Below, in pieces: positions 54,209 through 64,000 of a stretch of 64,000 nucleotides of DNA (its first letter is position 1; each line of letters starts with the position of its first letter). The notes below the pieces were generated by a model. That model had not been told where the DNA came from. It was given only the letters and a program-made list of their open reading frames with translations, and made no database searches. The DNA lies in contig BLJB01000268.1 in NCBI GenBank assembly GCA_013423325.1, positions 1 through 64,000 on the forward strand, written 5' to 3'. Source of the stretch: Usnea hakonensis. Lineage: Eukaryota; Ascomycota; Lecanoromycetes; Lecanorales; Parmeliaceae. A program made the position numbers and the translations under genes.

Positions 54209-57070
54209 TGTCCTTTATCACCGAGACTCGGAACACGTAAGTGTTCTGAAGTCGGAGGATGAGGATGTCGGAGATAGAGGGAGGTGGGAATCACCCAGAC
54301 GGGGGTTGAGATGGTGCAAGCTGTGGCTTTTGAGGGGCGGAATTTTTTGTGTTGAGTCTGGTGGTATTGATGGGCTTTTCGATGGAGAGTGACGGGTGGG
54401 CTCTATGACTATACGTTTAAGGGGTCGTCATATCGCCAGTGACATATACAGCCTTGGCATAGCAAGTTGTTCTCGTAAGAATGTGCATTCTGCACAGTCG
54501 GACAAAGTAGAGTACGTCATTTCACTGGCACTCCTCAGCGCCCTGCAAGATGCTCGGTGAGTGCTCTCGAAGGTTCGTCTGTGTTGATCGAAAATATTAA
54601 TAGAAACTTAGGTACGGTTCTGGCCAGCCACGAGTGCCCTCCCTGATTACGGAGGTCAATGAGGTGTTCGTTCGGACTTGATTGTGGCGGCTTTCCTTGT
54701 CTTCGAAGGATTGGATCTTCGGCTCACGGTACCCATCTCCTGATATCGGATCCAGATTGGGACTCAGAGCTCTCCTTACCTACGCTGGCTCCCCATTTTT
54801 AAGCGCAATCTCACTTGTCATGTAAGGGAGGTTCTAGAACGCGGCTAGAAGCCATGGGCCACGTGAGTGACATTTTTTTTTGTGTTTGGGGGGGGCTTAC
54901 GTATGGTGTACTACTACCGGGTAAAAGGCAAGCAGATGGCACCGTGCATAAGGTAGAGTTTCCCTGGGTATGGTTTGGGTCCATGGCTGCGTCTCAAGGT
55001 TTTTACTATCGCGGTGGAATTAGGTTGTGGCTGGATGACTTCATGAGGATCTGGAGAGCCGTCGACTAAGTGGCAAGCGTTGCGATTAAAGCAGCAAATT
55101 CGCCGAGACGATATTTTTCTTTACGCCGAGGTAGCGTGTGAGTAATAAGGGCCGTTCGTTACGAGTAGCCATCAGACAGCCGAAGGATGAGACAGAAGCG
55201 TTGACATCTTTGTCCTTGTTGTTCCACCGCCATTCGCGAACATCGCCGTCGCCCGATTACTCACCTATGAAAGCTGTGAGTACCTAGTCGGGCGACGGCT
55301 AGGCTTTTTGAAATAAAAAGACGTATAGGGAAGTCGGTGGATGTTGGGTACAGGGTTTGGCCTGGATGTGAAACAGCCACGCCGCCACGCGAGTCAGGGT
55401 GAGCTTGTGGAGCATCTTCGACAAAAATTTGAATGTCTCATTTGGGAAGCCTTTTCCAGGCCCAGATCTCGTGGCCATGCACCTTAAACGCCTTGTTCGC
55501 TCTCTACCATTTGCCAAAATCAAAAGGCAATCTTGAATGTTCCAAGAAGTGAAAAAATTTGTTACGAGTCGTGATTCGAAAGATCCCTGAGTTCTTCATA
55601 GCGCTTTCCCCAGAGTTGTTCGTTAGGGCATGGTCTTACGGAGTAACGATAGGCTAGTTACCTACCTAGAGGCTACCTAGGCAAGGTATGAGCACCACCA
55701 ATTTGAAGCAGGGCCGCTGTTAGGCCCGTGCGCCAACCGCCAGCCACTTGTACCAGTACTCGTACGGTCGTACCAGACACCAGTCTCATTGCCGAGGTAT
55801 TGATTTGTCACGAGACTATGGATCCCACGGCTGAAAACGGCTTTCATCAAGACATGCGTGATATCATCATGAGCAGTGAATCGCTTGCGGCCGTTGCGTG
55901 AATAAAGTAAGCAAGGCAGAATTGACCGTACTTGAGGTACAATGTACCTAGTCATGTGCTCCATCATCATATCATGTGCCTCGGGGTAGGCGATGCCAAT
56001 TGCGGGGAAGGCTGAGTCAAAAAATACTCTACGGCAATTCGGAATGAATTGTTCTCGCCTTTTTTCAAAAAGATCCACTCAAGATATTACCCGTGCCACA
56101 TGGCTCGTGACTTTTGCTTTTCTTGCATAGCAATAATGGGATCCAATCAGCGCGAAGAAAGCTGAAAGTGAAAGATCAAGATCAGGAAGTTGACTTAGCT
56201 CGCTCTTCCTATGATCCTATTATTTGATCGAATCCTGCGCAGTGCAGTTCATAGATGTCGATCGAGCGAGGCTGGCATGTAGGACTATGTCCAATATAAA
56301 GGCCGCGCCTCTTGCCTGTCTGAGCAAAGATCCACCCGTAAGCTTGCCTGCTGCGTCTCTTGGCATGCAGGGAGACGGCTCGGACGAGACCTGGATCTTC
56401 AGGACTGCTGTGTCGGTGGTGCGAAATGATTGTGAGCGGCAATAATGTCAATGGGTAGGACATTCCATGATTGAGATTGTAAAGGCTCTTTGAGTATCGT
56501 GTTCGAGAATAGGCAAAATAGACATTTAGCCTCTAGCTTTCCCCAGAAAAACGGTTCAAAGTCAAACGATTTTCCTCGGCGTGAAGGCGGGCAAAAGATT
56601 GTCTAGCCAGCCAAGCAATAGCCAATCATCTATCGATATGTGCATGCACCCTTGCTCCATTTAATTCTAGCCAAGGGTGTCAATGCTTGCAGCAATGAGC
56701 ATCATCAGGATCGCCACTAGCCCTAAATTAGTCTTACCTTACCTTAGTCTTTTCGGTGTTAAGGCAGATCCATGTGTTTGGTGAATGGCGAGCTTGTGTC
56801 TCAAAGCATTCCAGATTCCAGAAGTCGCCCTGCGTACGGAGTAACGACACCCCCCCGTTTGCGTACATAATGTACCTCAGCCCCCCCAAAGATTCCCCCG
56901 CTTTTACTCTCTCTCTTCTCTTTCTTCACTTCACTTCGTTGACACTGAGGACATACCTACTTTAAGTCTTCGTCACTCCTCCATCCTCCCTCCTCCTCTT
57001 TCACATCTTTTATCAAATCGAAGATAGCAGGCAATCTTATTAATTTGACTTCATTGACTGGAAAACCACC

Positions 57071-59213
57071 ATGGCCGATTACAACGAGAAGGCCGACCTA
57101 GCGCACGTCGACCAAAGGTGAATACCATGCAATTCTCATGAGGATGAGAAAATTGACCGCTGACCCCATTGTAGTGCTGATCAGTATGAGCTGACAAAAG
57201 AAGAAAAAGATGTTGGTGGACATGGTCGTCAAGGTTCTCGTCAACAGTCTGTCAGCCTGAATCGCAATGTCACTGCTCGGTAAGTTTAAATCCGCTCAAC
57301 CCCAAAACCAAACCCCCCCCCCCACCTCTCGCAACCAGCAACCAGCAGTCAGCCTGATGTCCAAATCACGAATAGAATTCAGAATCCCTTGGCCGGCATC
57401 CCTCGTGATACTCTCTTCTACAATGTCGAGCAATTCGCTCAGGACGCCAATATGCAAGACATGATCCCTCTATTGAAGAAAGGTGCTTTGGTGGCACAGG
57501 ATCCTCCCGCTTTCGAGCAAATTGCCGAGTTGGATGAAGTTGAACGCGATGCGCTGCGCAATGAAGTACTCCACAAATGGCGCCAACCAACCGCGCTTTA
57601 CTTTACCGTCATCCTCTGTTCCATTGGCGCTGCTGTACAGGGTTGGGATCAAACCGGCTCCAACGGTGCTAACCTGTCGTGGCCGGATGACTTTGGGGTT
57701 CCCGACACTGTCCCCTCGGCTGGTGCTAAGGCTGGTGTCAACTATGGTCTCAATTCCTGGATTGTCGGTATCGTAAACTCAGGACCCTACATCGGCTCCG
57801 CTTTTCTGTATGTACCAAATCTCCCACCAATGTGAATGCTCTGTCCAGACGCTGACTTGGGATTCTAGTGGCTGTTGGTGCTCTGATCCTCTCAACAATT
57901 TCTTTGGTCGTCGCGGAACCATCTTCTTCGCCGCTGTCTTCTGCTTCCTCTCCGTCATTGGCTCTGCTGTCACTCAAACATGGCCTCAATTGTTTGTCAC
58001 ACGTCTCCTTCTCGGAGTTGGCATGGGTGCCAAAGCCTCGACCGTCCCCATATACGCTGCTGAGAACTGTCCAGCTGCTATTCGAGGTGGATTGGTCATG
58101 AGTTGGCAAATGTGGACTGCTTTCGGCATCTTCCTCGGTTTCTGCGCCAACTTGGCTGTCTACGACGTCGGGCCCATCGCATGGCGTCTACAATTGGGGT
58201 CGGCTATGATTCCTGCACTTCCTCTACTCATTGGTGTATACTTCTGTCCAGAGTCGCCTCGATGGTATATCAAGAAAGGCCGCTACGCCAACGCTTTCCG
58301 ATCGCTCTGCCGGCTCCGAAACACTCCTCTCCAGGCGGCACGTGATCTATACTACATCCACGCTCAAATCCAAGAAGAGGCCGACATCATTGGCAAGAGC
58401 AATTACATCACTCGCTTCATCGAACTCTTCACTATTCCCCGTGTTCGACGTGCTACCGGTGCTTCCTTCACCGTCATGCTGGCACAACAGATGTGTGGTA
58501 TCAACATTATCGCATTCTACTCTTCCACCGTCTTCGTGAACGCTGGTGCCTCCAACTTGACTGCCCTGCTCGCCTCTTTCGGATTCGGTCTTGTCAACTT
58601 TGTCTTCGCTTGGCCAGCTGTGTGGACTATTGATACCTGGGGTCGCCGTGCTCTCCTTCTCTTCACCTTCCCTAACATGGCTTGGACTTTACTAGCTGCT
58701 GGACTCTGCTTCATCATCCCAGAACAATCGAGAGCCCATCTTGGCATGATCGCCTTCTTCATCTTCATTTTCGCCGCCTTTTACTCTCCGGGTGAAGGTC
58801 CTGTGCCTTTCACATACTCCGCTGAGGTCTTCCCACTCTCTCACCGTGAAGTCGGCATGTCCTGGGCCGTGGCCACGTGCCTTTTCTGGGCCGCCGTCCT
58901 CTCAATCTCGTTCCCACGTATCCTCCAGGTGTTCCACCCGGTTGGTGCTTTCGCCTTCTACGCCGGCCTCAATGTCACCGCTTTGGTTCTCATCTTCCTC
59001 TTCGTCCCAGAGACGAAGCAGCGCACACTTGAAGAATTAGACTACGTCTTCGCCGTGCCCACGCGGGTCCACGCCAAGTACCAAATCACCAAGGCATTGC
59101 CGTGGTGGTTCAAGCGCTACGTTCTCATGAAGAAGGGCGCCAGACTGGAGCCCTTGTACCATTTCGACGGCGCCGTTGCTGCTGACCAGAAGATTGCTGT
59201 CATGGCGCACTAG
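57071..59213 (+). CDS. MFS sugar transporter
   Basis: Four exons (57071-57117, 57175-57279, 57376-57807, 57869-59213), 642 residues. Proton-coupled sugar or polyol uptake at the plasma membrane is the family role. The long hydrophilic N-terminus (MADYNEKADLAHVDQ; later NPLAGIPRDTLFYNVEQFA and LLKKGALVAQDPPAFEQIAE) is typical of one fungal clade of sugar transporters. Family motifs: GWDQTGSNGANLSWP after the first helix, GCWCSDPLNNFFGRRG across intron 3, RLLLGVGMGAKASTVPIYAA, YFCPESPRWYIKKGRY, LAQQMCGINIIAFYSS, PGEGPVPFTYSAEVFPLSHR and C-terminal PETKQRTLEELDYVF. All twelve helices seem intact. Intron 2 (96 nt) contains a C-run. Substrate not deducible; inositol-type and hexose-type members share these motifs. 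Confidence 0.93.
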
Positions 59214-60050
59214 ATTTCGTTTGACATTAACCCGATGCATTTCTTTGCAAGCATAATGTCTGCAGGGCCGGTACAGTCGTTCCCTTTGTGTGATATCTCG
59301 AGCCGATGTGAGCGTGGACATTTTGCTCATACACATTCGATGTAGCTAAATCGTCCAATAAAGTATCATATTCGCTAAGGGACTGGCTAAGCCTCACTTT
59401 CCTCATCTTGCAGCAATATCATTGTTTGTATTGACATTGTGATTGAGAATGCTCTCTGGCATGGGTAGCTCATGGTTGATATGTTGGATGCTGTGGGTAA
59501 CTGCTTTCTGTGAGGATTTTGTAGTCCTACTCCATACAAACTCCGGGTGGGCCCTAAATTTCAACCCCACTCAACAAGGCCAAGCAAGATAAGAGGAATT
59601 ACCTAAGTAGAAACCACTCAATTCATTACACACTTCCACATAACGGCCATCTTCCCATGGACAATATCTTCGGATTCGCATTTATAATTTCATTTATCTT
59701 GCCAATTGGGATTTAAAAGAAGTCTGCCCTAGTTGTTGAGATCTCCCGCTACCAAAGCCACGCTCAAAATGTCATCAGTCCTTATAAGATCAGATGTCCT
59801 CGCACGTAGACTCCAACATAATTGCACTGCATTGCTAAAGACCATCAACGCCGCCCAGGATACTCCCAATTGCAATTTGGGTAAATAAAATCTCTCGCTC
59901 TCACTCCTCCGGCACCGGCGCCGGCGCCCGCCTATTCGAGCGGCATGTGACTGAAAAACAAATGTTTACAATAAAAAATTTGCTGACAAAAAATGCTATA
60001 TAGTCCACTCTACCCCATCACCACAATTGCAAAGACTCGCTCACCGCACC
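59214..60050. other. intergenic
   Basis: About 840 bp: 3' region of the transporter and promoter of the aminotransferase gene. A GGCGCC-rich palindromic patch (CCGGCGCCGGCGCC) lies near 59914-59932; a TATA-like ATATAG is at 59998. Confidence 0.6.
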
Positions 60051-61637
60051 ATGTCCACCTCTACATCTCTTCGCAGCCTCAATATCAACAACATAAATCC
60101 TCATGTACGCGAAGCCCAGTACGCTGTTCGGGGCGAACTCGCCACCCGAGCCGAATCATACAGAGCCAAATTGAAGAAAGGGCACCCTCCAACTCCACCC
60201 GACGAACCCCTCCCGTTCGATACTGTCATCTCAGCCAACATTGGCAACCCACAACAGCTCGACCAGAAACCAATTACCTTCTTCCGCCAAGTGCTGAGCA
60301 TACTCGAATACCCGACCCTCTTAGAGAATGAGCATATATTGATTAAAGATCTGGGCTACCAGCAAGATGTCATTGACCGCGCGCGCTGGCTTCTTAGTGA
60401 GGTCAACAGCGTGGGCGCCTACAGCCAGAGCCAGGGCGTGCCGGGCGTACGCAATAGCGTTGCCACCTACATTGAGCGAAGAGACGGATATCCTTCGGAT
60501 CCAGGCGGCATCTTCTTGAGCGCTGGTGCCTCGTCCGGTGTGAACACCCTCATGAACGTCATCTGTGCCAAGCCCGAGACAGGCATCCTGGTACCCATAC
60601 CGCAGTACCCTCTCTACACCGCCACACTCGCTGTGCTGAACGCCCGCTGCGTGCCGTACTACCTGGACGAGAGCAAAACGTGGGGTACGGACCTTGCTGC
60701 TATCAAATCTGCGTACCAAAAGGCGAAGCAGGAAGGCACAGACGTGCGTGCTATTGTCGTCATAAACCCTGGTAATCCAACAGGAGCCAGTCTATCTCCT
60801 GAAGATGTCCGCAGCGTGATAGAGTTCGCGGCAGAAGAAAAGCTGGTGCTCTTGGCGGATGAGGTTTACCAAACCAACATTTTTGTCGGCAAGTTCACCT
60901 CGTTCAAAAAAGGGCTCCGCGATTTACAGAAGGAGCAACCGAAGAAGTTCGACAATGTGGAACTCGCGTCCTTGAACAGCATATCCAAAGGCATGGTGGG
61001 CGAGTGCGGGCACCGGGGTGGCTATTTCGAACTCGTCGGTTTTGACGAGGAGGTCCAGGCGCAGATTTACAAGTTTGTGAGTATCATGCTGTGCGCGCCG
61101 GTCGTGGGACAGTGTCTCGTGGAGATGCAGGTGAATCCGCCAAAGGAGGGCGATCCGAGCTATCCACTGTATAAGAAGGAGTATGACGGCATCGCGCAAG
61201 GGTTGCAAAAGCGCGCGACGGCGCTGTTTGATGCGTTTAAGGAGATGGAGGGCGTCGTTTGTCAGGAGCCGCAGGTACGTTTTGTTCTTTTCCTTCTAGC
61301 TCCCCCACCCTCTCTCTTACCTTCCCCTCTCCTCCTCTCCCCCATCCACCCAATCGTCCCTCAACTAACCCCCCTCCAGGGCTCAATGTACCTCTACCCA
61401 ACCATCACCCTCCCCCCCCGCGCCATCGCACAGGCTGAAAAAGAAAACCGCGCCCCGGACGCGTTCTATTGCTTCCGCCTCCTGGACGCGACGGGCGTGT
61501 GCGTCGTGCCGGGTAGTGGGTTTGGGCAGAAGGAGGGGACGTTGCATTTTAGAACGACGTTTTTGGCGCCGGGGACGGAGTGGGTGGGTAGGATTAGGAG
61601 GTTCCATGAGGGGTTTATGGAGGAGTTTAGGGATTGA
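60051..61637 (+). CDS. ALT1: alanine aminotransferase
   Basis: PLP enzyme converting alanine and 2-oxoglutarate to pyruvate and glutamate. Two exons (60051-61274 and 61380-61637) give 493 residues. The 105-nt intron is a multiple of three and lacks stops, so an unspliced frame would look continuous; GTACGT donor, CCTCCAG acceptor and the CT-rich, Pro/Leu-only translation show it is an intron. Motifs: NPHVREAQYAVRGELATRA near the start, SVGAYSQSQGVPGVRNSVA, IFLSAGASSGVNTLM, VVINPGNPTGASLS, LLADEVYQTNIF, and the PLP lysine in SLNSISKGMVGECGHRGGY (near residue 312). C-terminal GTLHFRTTFLAP is also standard. The ATG at 60051 gives no clear mitochondrial presequence, so a cytosolic form is likely. 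Confidence 0.95.
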   Translation: MSTSTSLRSLNINNINPHVREAQYAVRGELATRAESYRAKLKKGHPPTPPDEPLPFDTVISANIGNPQQLDQKPITFFRQVLSILEYPTLLENEHILIKDLGYQQDVIDRARWLLSEVNSVGAYSQSQGVPGVRNSVATYIERRDGYPSDPGGIFLSAGASSGVNTLMNVICAKPETGILVPIPQYPLYTATLAVLNARCVPYYLDESKTWGTDLAAIKSAYQKAKQEGTDVRAIVVINPGNPTGASLSPEDVRSVIEFAAEEKLVLLADEVYQTNIFVGKFTSFKKGLRDLQKEQPKKFDNVELASLNSISKGMVGECGHRGGYFELVGFDEEVQAQIYKFVSIMLCAPVVGQCLVEMQVNPPKEGDPSYPLYKKEYDGIAQGLQKRATALFDAFKEMEGVVCQEPQVRFVLFLLAPPPSLLPSPLLLSPIHPIVPQLTPLQGSMYLYPTITLPPRAIAQAEKENRAPDAFYCFRLLDATGVCVVPGSGFGQKEGTLHFRTTFLAPGTEWVGRIRRFHEGFMEEFRD

Positions 61638-62056
61638 TTGGGGGGGAGGGGGAAGGTGGACGGCGGAGATGGGGGAGCGGTGGATTGGATATTTGGGATG
61701 AGGTGGGATTTGGGATGTTAGATGAGGTGGATTGATGGGAGTGGAGTGGATTGGATTGGATATCTGTGATGAGGTGGATAGATGGGGGTATATTCGATTG
61801 GATTTGGATACGCTACTCCGTCTATCTTCTGGAACAATTATACAAAACACACAATTGGAAATCTCTTCAATCAGGAAATTGATTCTCTCAACAACGTGGA
61901 TTCTGCCGCTAATCAAGCCAGCCGAAACCCTTCGCTCTCTATGTCTACTACAAATACAACCCCCGCCCTCCTCCCCTCCCCTCCACTCCTTTTCTTCTCC
62001 CCCCACCTCCACACCCACATCCATCTATACCCTTCCCCCTCCCCTTCCCCTCCCCC
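61638..62056. other. convergent intergenic region
   Basis: 419 bp between ALT1 and RPN7 3' ends, with imperfect GGATTGGAT/GATGAGGTGG repeats at 61680-61790 and a CT-rich zone at 61960-62056. No gene recognised. Confidence 0.6.
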
Positions 62057-62350
62057 TCACCCCCTCTCACTCCCCCTCAACCGCACCGCCTGCCCGTATT
62101 TCTGCAACTTGGTAATCAGCCCGTCGCCCTGCTTCACCACGTCGGCGTACTGCTTGTTCTTGTCGTCCGGGCGGTTCGTCTCGATGATCTTGTTGACGCG
62201 GTCGATGGTGCAGGGGATGCGGTCTGCGGCGATGAATTTGGCGAGATCTCTGGGGTTGGGGGGTTAGATGTGTGTGTAAGGTTTTGGGGGGGGGGGGGGG
62301 GGGGGGGGGGGAGGAAAAAGGGGGGGGGGGGGTGGGGGTGGGTGGGGGGT

Positions 62351-62385
<35 letters not shown>

Positions 62386-63748
62386 AAAGAGAGTAGAGGA
62401 CATACCGATCGAGGAAATCGACAGAGACGCCAAAGTCGTGCGCCATGCTGCCTAGACCGACGACTCGGTAGCTCTGCAGTAACTGCTGGTACCCCCGGAG
62501 CCGCATCTCCCGCACGAACCATGCCTTGTGCTCGTATAGGTAGCGGTCTTGACTGAGGAAGCTCTCTTCGACGGCGGCGAGGGCGAGGAAGAAGGATTGG
62601 TAGTTGCCGTTGTAGAGGCTGCGGATCAGGCCTGCCAGCGGGGTGAAATCGACCGGCGCTTCGACTTCCTGCGGCGCCGTTGAGGAGCCGAGGGCGGTGA
62701 GGTTGACGGCGGTGGAGGCGGGCGTTGGGGTGGCGGATGAGGCGTCTTTCATCTCTTCGTCGCCGGCGCCGGGGCCGGCTGCTATTGCGCCGGACAGGGC
62801 GGCGAGCTTGTCTTCGCCGTCGCCGAGGATGGCGCGGATCTCGGGGGCGTCGACGACTTTTGTTTTGAAGTCGACGCGCTTGAGGGAGATGGCGCCCGCG
62901 AGGACGGAGTAGACGACTAGGGAGGAGTAGGAGCAGAGTTCGTAGCTTGTGAATGTGGAGAGGGAGTCGAGGAGGAGGGGCGCGGCGAGGTTGTAGGAGC
63001 GTGTGGTGAGGAGGTGGAGGCCTTGGTAGGCTTTGAGGCGGTTTCGACGGTCCCAGTCGCCGCCGCTTTCGACGAGCGTTTTGGCTCGGTCAACGTTCTT
63101 TTTTACGCCGAGGCGGTCGCCGAAGAAGATGCCAATGCGTATGATGGCGAGGACGAGGTCGATTTTCGTGCCGAGGATGCCGGTTTTTTCAAAGACGGCT
63201 TCGTAGGAGGCGAGAGCTTTGTCCTGCAGAGAACAGTGTTGTCAGCATCCATGTGATGGCGACGTCTTGGGAACTGAAGTAGCTACCTTGTCGCCCACTC
63301 TCGCCCAGAATTCTGCTCTCTTCCCCTTTGCAGCTTGCACCTCTGTTTCACCAGCTTTCTCCTCCGCATCTTCCTCCTCCTTTTGAAAGGTTTCCAGCTC
63401 CTCCTCGTTCTCGACCCTCAACTTCTCATACAGCGCATCATCCCACGGAAAGTCGAAAGTCCCACTGCTCCTTCGCCGTGCTACCATACTCGCGGCCCCA
63501 TTTGGTTTTCGTGAAGCAGGTACAGAGATCTTTCGTACGCTGCCTTCGCCCGAGGCGTTCAGTATACCTTCTGCGGGATGGGCGAGGTATCGGTATAGCG
63601 GCGCCATTTTGTGTTCGGAGATGGCATTTTGAAGTTTCTGGAGGGAGGTCTGCCGTGAGGCTTGGGTAGAAGAAGGGTTGGTGAGGGTGAAGATGTCTTG
63701 GGCGAGGGAGAGATTGGGATATTTGGCGTATTGAGGGTCGGAGCCCAT
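62057..63748 (-). CDS. RPN7: 26S proteasome regulatory subunit RPN7
   Basis: Lid subunit of the 19S particle. Three exons (63748-63287, 63223-62406, 62249-62057), 490 residues. The N-terminus MGSDPQYAKYPNLSLAQDIF and HKMAPLYRYLAHPAEGIL are family-typical, though followed by an insertion (residues about 65-105) rich in Ser/Arg. TPR-like helices follow (ALASYEAVFEKTGILGTKID, IGIFFGDRLGVKKNVDRAK, RNRLKAYQGLHLL). The PCI domain spans about 320-450 with LIRSLYNGNYQSFFLALAAV, YEHKAWFVREMRLRGYQQLL and, after the last intron, DLAKFIAADRIPCTIDRVNK. It ends with KYGQAVRLRGSERG. Another insertion (DEEMKDASSATPTPASTAVN) separates TPR and PCI. Intron 2 contains the long homopolymer. Confidence 0.97.
62286..62383. 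repeat. poly-G/poly-C inside RPN7 intron 2
   Basis: G-runs on the plus strand (26, 12 and 33 or more) with few interruptions; in the transcript they are C-runs occupying most of the 156-nt intron between donor and acceptor. Confidence 0.95.
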
Positions 63749-64000
63749 GATGGCTGCTTTTGACGAATTGAATCAAGATGCGTCTGGTGCTCGAGCTTCC
63801 GCTAAGAGATGTGAAACCTTTTAGAAGGATTATTGAAGTCGGTGTTCAATATAATGGTTTCATTGATATTTTACTTTCATGCTGGTGATCGAAATCCTAG
63901 AGCTTAGACGCGCGGAAGTAGATGCCTTTTTAGCGCGCATCGATCGTGCGTGAATGAAAGTAGGATTGCTCGCTCACAATGCAATGCCTTGAAGTTATGC

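Larger units (their letters stand above)
52861..57070. other. repeat-rich stretch without recognised gene
   Basis: About 4.2 kb. Left half: C-runs, degenerate AGGTATAGTA/AGATATGCTA repeats, (GGAT)n, a C-run with a 2-N gap. Right half (54210-57070): ordinary-looking sequence; short frames at 54815-55069 and 55677-56078 lack ATG starts or domains. The last 150 bp form the CT-rich leader of the sugar transporter. Confidence 0.55.

Noticed and set aside
54815..55069. 84-codon frame on the plus strand
   Set aside because: The first codon is not ATG and no family is recognised.
55677..56078. 133-codon frame on the minus strand
   Set aside because: It opens with GTG and has no domain or plausible upstream exon; a decayed gene cannot be excluded.
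61275..61379. Continuous alanine aminotransferase frame without intron
   Set aside because: The extra 35 residues are Leu/Pro/Ser only, bounded by GTACGT and CCTCCAG, and interrupt a conserved region.
62134..62752. Open frames of poly-Pro or poly-Gly across the G-run
   Set aside because: They read through RPN7 intron 2; the spliced RPN7 frame explains the flanking sequence.
1..64000. CRISPR arrays, prokaryotic operons, phage or intact transposons
   Set aside because: No spaced identical repeats, no transposase or reverse transcriptase motifs and intron-bearing eukaryotic genes throughout.

Overview
The window reads as nuclear DNA of a filamentous ascomycete (Pezizomycotina). Genes sit on both strands, most carry one to four short spliceosomal introns of about 45-70 nt with GTNNGT-type donors and CTGAC/CTAAC branch sites, intergenic spaces are compact, and there is an intron-bearing tRNA-Leu. 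The gene families are typical of these fungi: HET-domain protein, RTA1-like protein, Zn2Cys6 regulators, LYS2, MFS sugar transporter. A dothideomycete is my guess, but nothing here fixes the class. The sequence has many long poly-C/poly-G runs and one 2-base assembly gap (54180-54181).

Left part (1-16844): a frame-broken 3' end of a membrane protein, about 1.9 kb of low-complexity DNA, ATG13 (autophagy), a SIS-domain sugar-phosphate isomerase-like gene, an RGT1-like zinc-cluster regulator, TSR2 (pre-rRNA processing), and, divergent from TSR2, a large HSL-type alpha/beta hydrolase.

Middle (17181-38447): BSD-domain protein, yellow/MRJP-family secreted protein, LYS2 (lysine biosynthesis), a mitochondrial 2-oxoglutarate/dicarboxylate-type carrier, NSE2/MMS21 SUMO ligase, tRNA-Leu(CAA), two poorly characterised genes, a secreted adhesin-like repeat protein, a Ca2+/H+ exchanger homologue with altered catalytic motifs, and an RTA1-like membrane protein.

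Right part (39243-64000): a UPC2-type zinc-cluster regulator divergent from the RTA1-like gene, a small Cys-rich protein, a HET-domain protein, a P1B (Cu/Cd-type) ATPase, a secreted Cys-rich single-pass membrane protein, about 4 kb of repeat-rich DNA without a recognised gene, an MFS sugar transporter, alanine aminotransferase, and the proteasome lid subunit RPN7.

The most interesting signals concern gene structure. Two genes can be brought into frame only by assuming spliceosomal twin introns (stwintrons), in which one intron lies between the first and second base of another intron's donor: 14093-14196 in the hydrolase and 51829-51950 in the Cys-rich membrane protein. In the second case the internal intron uses a GC donor. 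The same hydrolase carries a lone in-frame TAG inside its HGGA oxyanion-hole motif while about 2.8 kb of downstream coding sequence stays open, so it is a recent null, a sequence error, or a site recoded at the RNA level. I see no phage-like, CRISPR-like or intact transposon system.
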